In this document: in pieces, positions 62,241 to 64,000 of the stretch
Layout: each line of letters starts with the position of its first letter
How positions within the stretch are numbered: position 1 is the first letter of the stretch
Source of the DNA: Clostridia bacterium
GTDB taxonomy: Bacteria > Bacillota > Clostridia > Peptostreptococcales > Anaerovoracaceae
Length of the DNA stretch: 64,000 nucleotides
Direction: 5' to 3'
Assembly (NCBI GenBank): GCA_902363595.1
Contig: CABJAP010000014.1
Location: 46,549-110,548 of the forward strand
Notes under the pieces: model-generated
The model's input: the letters and a program-made list of their open reading frames with translations, nothing else
What the model was told of the DNA's origin: nothing
Databases searched by the model: none
Translations under genes and position numbers: made by a program

Positions 62241-62481
62241 CAGCTCCTTCAATTGTCAAGGTGCAATCGGAAGAACTGTCTGAACCTCTTTTACGTTTGT
62301 GATTTTTGGAAATCAGAGGATTTTCAATTTGCCTTCCATATACTCTGTATTGGGAGCGACAAAATCGGACATGATTTTAGAAATTTTTTGAAATTATTTT
62401 TTGAAGTGTAAAAAGATATAAAAAATAGTAGAATTTTTCTCTCTGCCGCAAGATGATTTTAGGTCGGTTGAGGGATTAGAA
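62241..62481. other. AT-rich gap upstream of the structured RNA
   Basis: No gene. The leftward promoter of the transfer operon should lie here; TTGACA at 62256-62261 is present on the minus strand but has no clear -10 at 16-18 bp. AT content is very high between 62340 and 62450. Confidence 0.4.
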
Positions 62482-62534
62482 AACGCCGGAAACCCGCATA
62501 AACTCTATGTTTTTGCGCGTTCTCGGCGTTTCTT
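62482..62534 (-). terminator. Terminator of the GC-rich integrase
   Basis: AACGCCGGAAACCCGC and GCGCGTTCTCGGCGTT pair at 13 of 16 positions around an AT-rich loop, with T-rich sequence after it. It lies about 110 bp beyond the integrase stop. Confidence 0.65.
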
Positions 62535-62567
62535 TTATCGCCTGTGTTAGTGGTGCTTTTTCGGTAA

Positions 62568-62592
62568 ATGGTGCCCAAATGGTGCCCAAATC
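62568..62592. repeat. Tandem TGGTGCCCAAA pair next to the integrase
   Basis: Two adjacent copies of the 11-mer TGGTGCCCAAA about 50 bp beyond the integrase stop. Short tandem motifs here are usual for recombinase arm or core sites, so this probably lies in the attachment site of the GC-rich element. Confidence 0.5.
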
Positions 62593-62641
62593 CCACGCGG
62601 GGCTATAAAACGGTATAAGAAGCGGTAAAGAGATACAGCGG

Positions 62642-63865
62642 TTAAAGCTCTAAATCGCTGCTCTTTTTCTTTGCCGCGCTCTTTGCTTTCTTCGGCTCGG
62701 CTTTCTCTGCCTTTGCCGGGTCTGCCTGTTTGACCGCCCCATGATAAGCGTCTAAGACTTCTTTTTTGCGTTCAAGCCGCACGTCCACATAACGGGCGGT
62801 AACAGCTTCAAAGTTCATAGACAGCCCAAGCGATACGCCGATACCCGCAAGTGTATGTCCTAACACTTCGCCTACGGTGTAGAAGTCGCCTGTCAGTTGG
62901 TGCATATTTGTAGCTGCTGTATGGCGCAAATCGTGAAAGCGGATATGCGGCATATCCAAATCTTCAAGCAGCTTTCCAAACTGGGAAGATACCCACGACG
63001 CGGAGATAGGGGAACCGTCCGGCTTCGCTACAACAAGGTCATTGTCATAGTAAGGCTTTCCGTCCTTTTCTGCCTGTTCGCGCTGCGCTTCCTGCATAGC
63101 AAACTGTTTGAGAAAGAACGGGCGGGCAAGCTCTGTGATAGGCAGCTTTCGCCCGTTGGATTTCGGCGGTGCCATTTCCTCAATGACTTTTGTTTTTGGC
63201 GGTACCTTAAAGGGTAGCTGCTCGGAAACGTCAAAGGTGTTGTTTTCCAAATCCACATTGCGCCAACGCAAGCCCAGGATTTCAGAACGGCGCATACCGT
63301 AAAGCCCGCCTAAGATAACGGGCATTTCCCAAACGGTACCCTCGACGCGCTGCATAAGGGCTTTTACCTGTTCCGGCGTGTACGGGTCGGGGGTCTTGTC
63401 GCTCTTTCCAAACTTCGTAAGCGTGTCCTTTGCTGCGTTTGTTTCGATATAGCGGTATTTCCGGGCATGGCTCAACGCCACGCTCAAAACACGCTTTGCC
63501 CCGGCTGCGGTGGACGGTTTCAAGCCTTTGTCAATAATCTGCTGAAACATTTTGTCTACCATAGCGGGGGTAAGCTGATTAAGGGCAACGCCGCCGATAT
63601 ATGGCGTGATGTAGTTTGCAATCGTTCTTTTGTACCCGTCGTAAGTAGAGGGGCGCAAGTTCACTCTTGCATAGCTTTCTACCCATTCATTCAGATAGCT
63701 TGCAACGGTCTGTTTCCGCTGTGAAGCGATAGACGCAATCTGTCCCGGATTATGGAGCTTTGCTTTCATCTCTGCTTCATGCTGCGTTGCTTCCTTTTTT
63801 GTTGGAAAGCCCTTTTTTGAATAGGTTTTCTTTTCCCCATTCGGGGCGGTGTACTTTATATTCAC
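62642..63865 (-). CDS. Tyrosine integrase, 5' end probably cut
   Basis: 407 codons from GTG 63865. The arm-binding domain starts abruptly (NIKYTAPNGEKKTYSKKGFPTKKEA), while the coding frame continues upstream as GRPGTVYDV, a normal family start, to a stop with no ATG, GTG or TTG. Core-binding domain at about 50-140; catalytic residues R in YGMRRSEILGL, HDLRHTAATN, GHTLAGIG and Y in ARYVDV are all present. The tail is Lys/Ala-rich. GC content is clearly higher than in the rest of the window, with different codon use, so it belongs to another element. The start was probably removed by the insertion at about 63880-63900. Confidence 0.82.
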   Translation of the reverse strand: MNIKYTAPNGEKKTYSKKGFPTKKEATQHEAEMKAKLHNPGQIASIASQRKQTVASYLNEWVESYARVNLRPSTYDGYKRTIANYITPYIGGVALNQLTPAMVDKMFQQIIDKGLKPSTAAGAKRVLSVALSHARKYRYIETNAAKDTLTKFGKSDKTPDPYTPEQVKALMQRVEGTVWEMPVILGGLYGMRRSEILGLRWRNVDLENNTFDVSEQLPFKVPPKTKVIEEMAPPKSNGRKLPITELARPFFLKQFAMQEAQREQAEKDGKPYYDNDLVVAKPDGSPISASWVSSQFGKLLEDLDMPHIRFHDLRHTAATNMHQLTGDFYTVGEVLGHTLAGIGVSLGLSMNFEAVTARYVDVRLERKKEVLDAYHGAVKQADPAKAEKAEPKKAKSAAKKKSSDLEL

Positions 63866-63914
63866 GTCGTAAACTGTACCCGGCCGCCCGGTCAGTGGTG
63901 TGGTATAAAAAAAG

Positions 63915-63961
63915 TTGACATCTTATTCTCAAGGATTTCATGATAGAATCAAGAGAATAAG
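63915..63961. promoter_or_regulatory. Inverted repeat upstream of the edge gene
   Basis: CTTATTCTC (63922-63930) and GAGAATAAG (63953-63961) pair perfectly. TTGACA at 63915-63920 may be a -35 box, with CATGAT 18 bp on as a weak -10. The repeat could be an insertion-sequence end structure or an operator. Confidence 0.4.
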
Positions 63962-63973
63962 GAGGTACTCAAA

Positions 63974-64000
63974 ATGGCACGTAAATATGACCATGAATAC
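63974..64000 (+). CDS. Start of a transposase-like gene, cut by the right edge
   Basis: Nine codons, MARKYDHEY, after the strong site AAGGAGG (8-bp spacing). This start is typical of the OrfA protein of IS3-type elements (MARKYD-E/Y-), but nine residues cannot prove it. Its position directly next to the truncated integrase fits an insertion sequence. Confidence 0.4.

Overview
The window is a mosaic of mobile elements from a low-GC Gram-positive gut bacterium, most likely a Lachnospiraceae/Clostridia member. Pointers are the AT-rich codon use, AGGAGG-type ribosome binding sites, sigma-A-type promoters, a sortase-anchored surface protein, a Tet(O/32)-type ribosomal protection gene and a conjugation operon of the clostridial CD1107/CD1108/Maff2/PrgI type. 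No housekeeping chromosomal gene, rRNA or true tRNA is visible.

Region A (1 to about 4.94 kb) is a small mobilizable element: start of a MobA/MobL relaxase (cut by the left edge), a possible oriT, a RepA-like ATPase, a MobC-like protein, a tyrosine integrase and an excisionase. A divergent Cro/CI regulator controls or accompanies an exonuclease-fold protein with a C-terminal membrane anchor, closed by a perfect 19-bp terminator. Region B (5.2-28.5 kb) is the accessory half of a large integrative conjugative element (ICE): an RHH protein, an AlbA_2 protein with an 11-bp tandem repeat, regulators, a 6.4-kb redox/sulfur cargo bounded by a 41-bp direct repeat, a Y-family polymerase under a LexA-like box, an ImmR/ImmA-like pair, a Nudix protein, oriT with MobC and relaxase, a mosaic tet(O/32/O) with its Tn916-type leader, TnpV, and a chimeric HsdM/helicase relic.

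Region C (28.8-62.3 kb) is one long leftward transfer operon. In transcription order it holds a structured RNA leader plus terminator, SSB, a Bro-N antirepressor-like protein, a PcfB-like protein, the VirD4 coupling protein, a Maff2 pilin-like protein, a TrbL/VirB6-like channel, PrgI, VirB4, a DUF3789-like peptide, an M23/NlpC-P60 wall hydrolase, DUF4315 and DUF4366 proteins, topoisomerase III, a 2098-residue thioester/CnaB adhesin, a DUF5688-like protein, a 2443-residue methylase/helicase (with a nested TnpV gene) and a YodL-domain protein. Region D (62.5-64 kb) has a visibly more GC-rich tyrosine integrase, apparently cut at its 5' end by an insertion sequence that runs off the right edge.

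The most unusual items are: the redox cargo with two regulatory codes readable from the DNA (an activator site 41 bp upstream of two operons, and a TGTCAA palindrome embedded in three promoters); a TnpV-family gene overprinted with its own ribosome binding site inside the methylase/helicase gene; a roughly 175-nt structured RNA ahead of the transfer operon; and a shared C-terminal S/G-I-H-x-x-L tail on four transfer proteins. Functions are inferred by recognising families from sequence; no database search was run.
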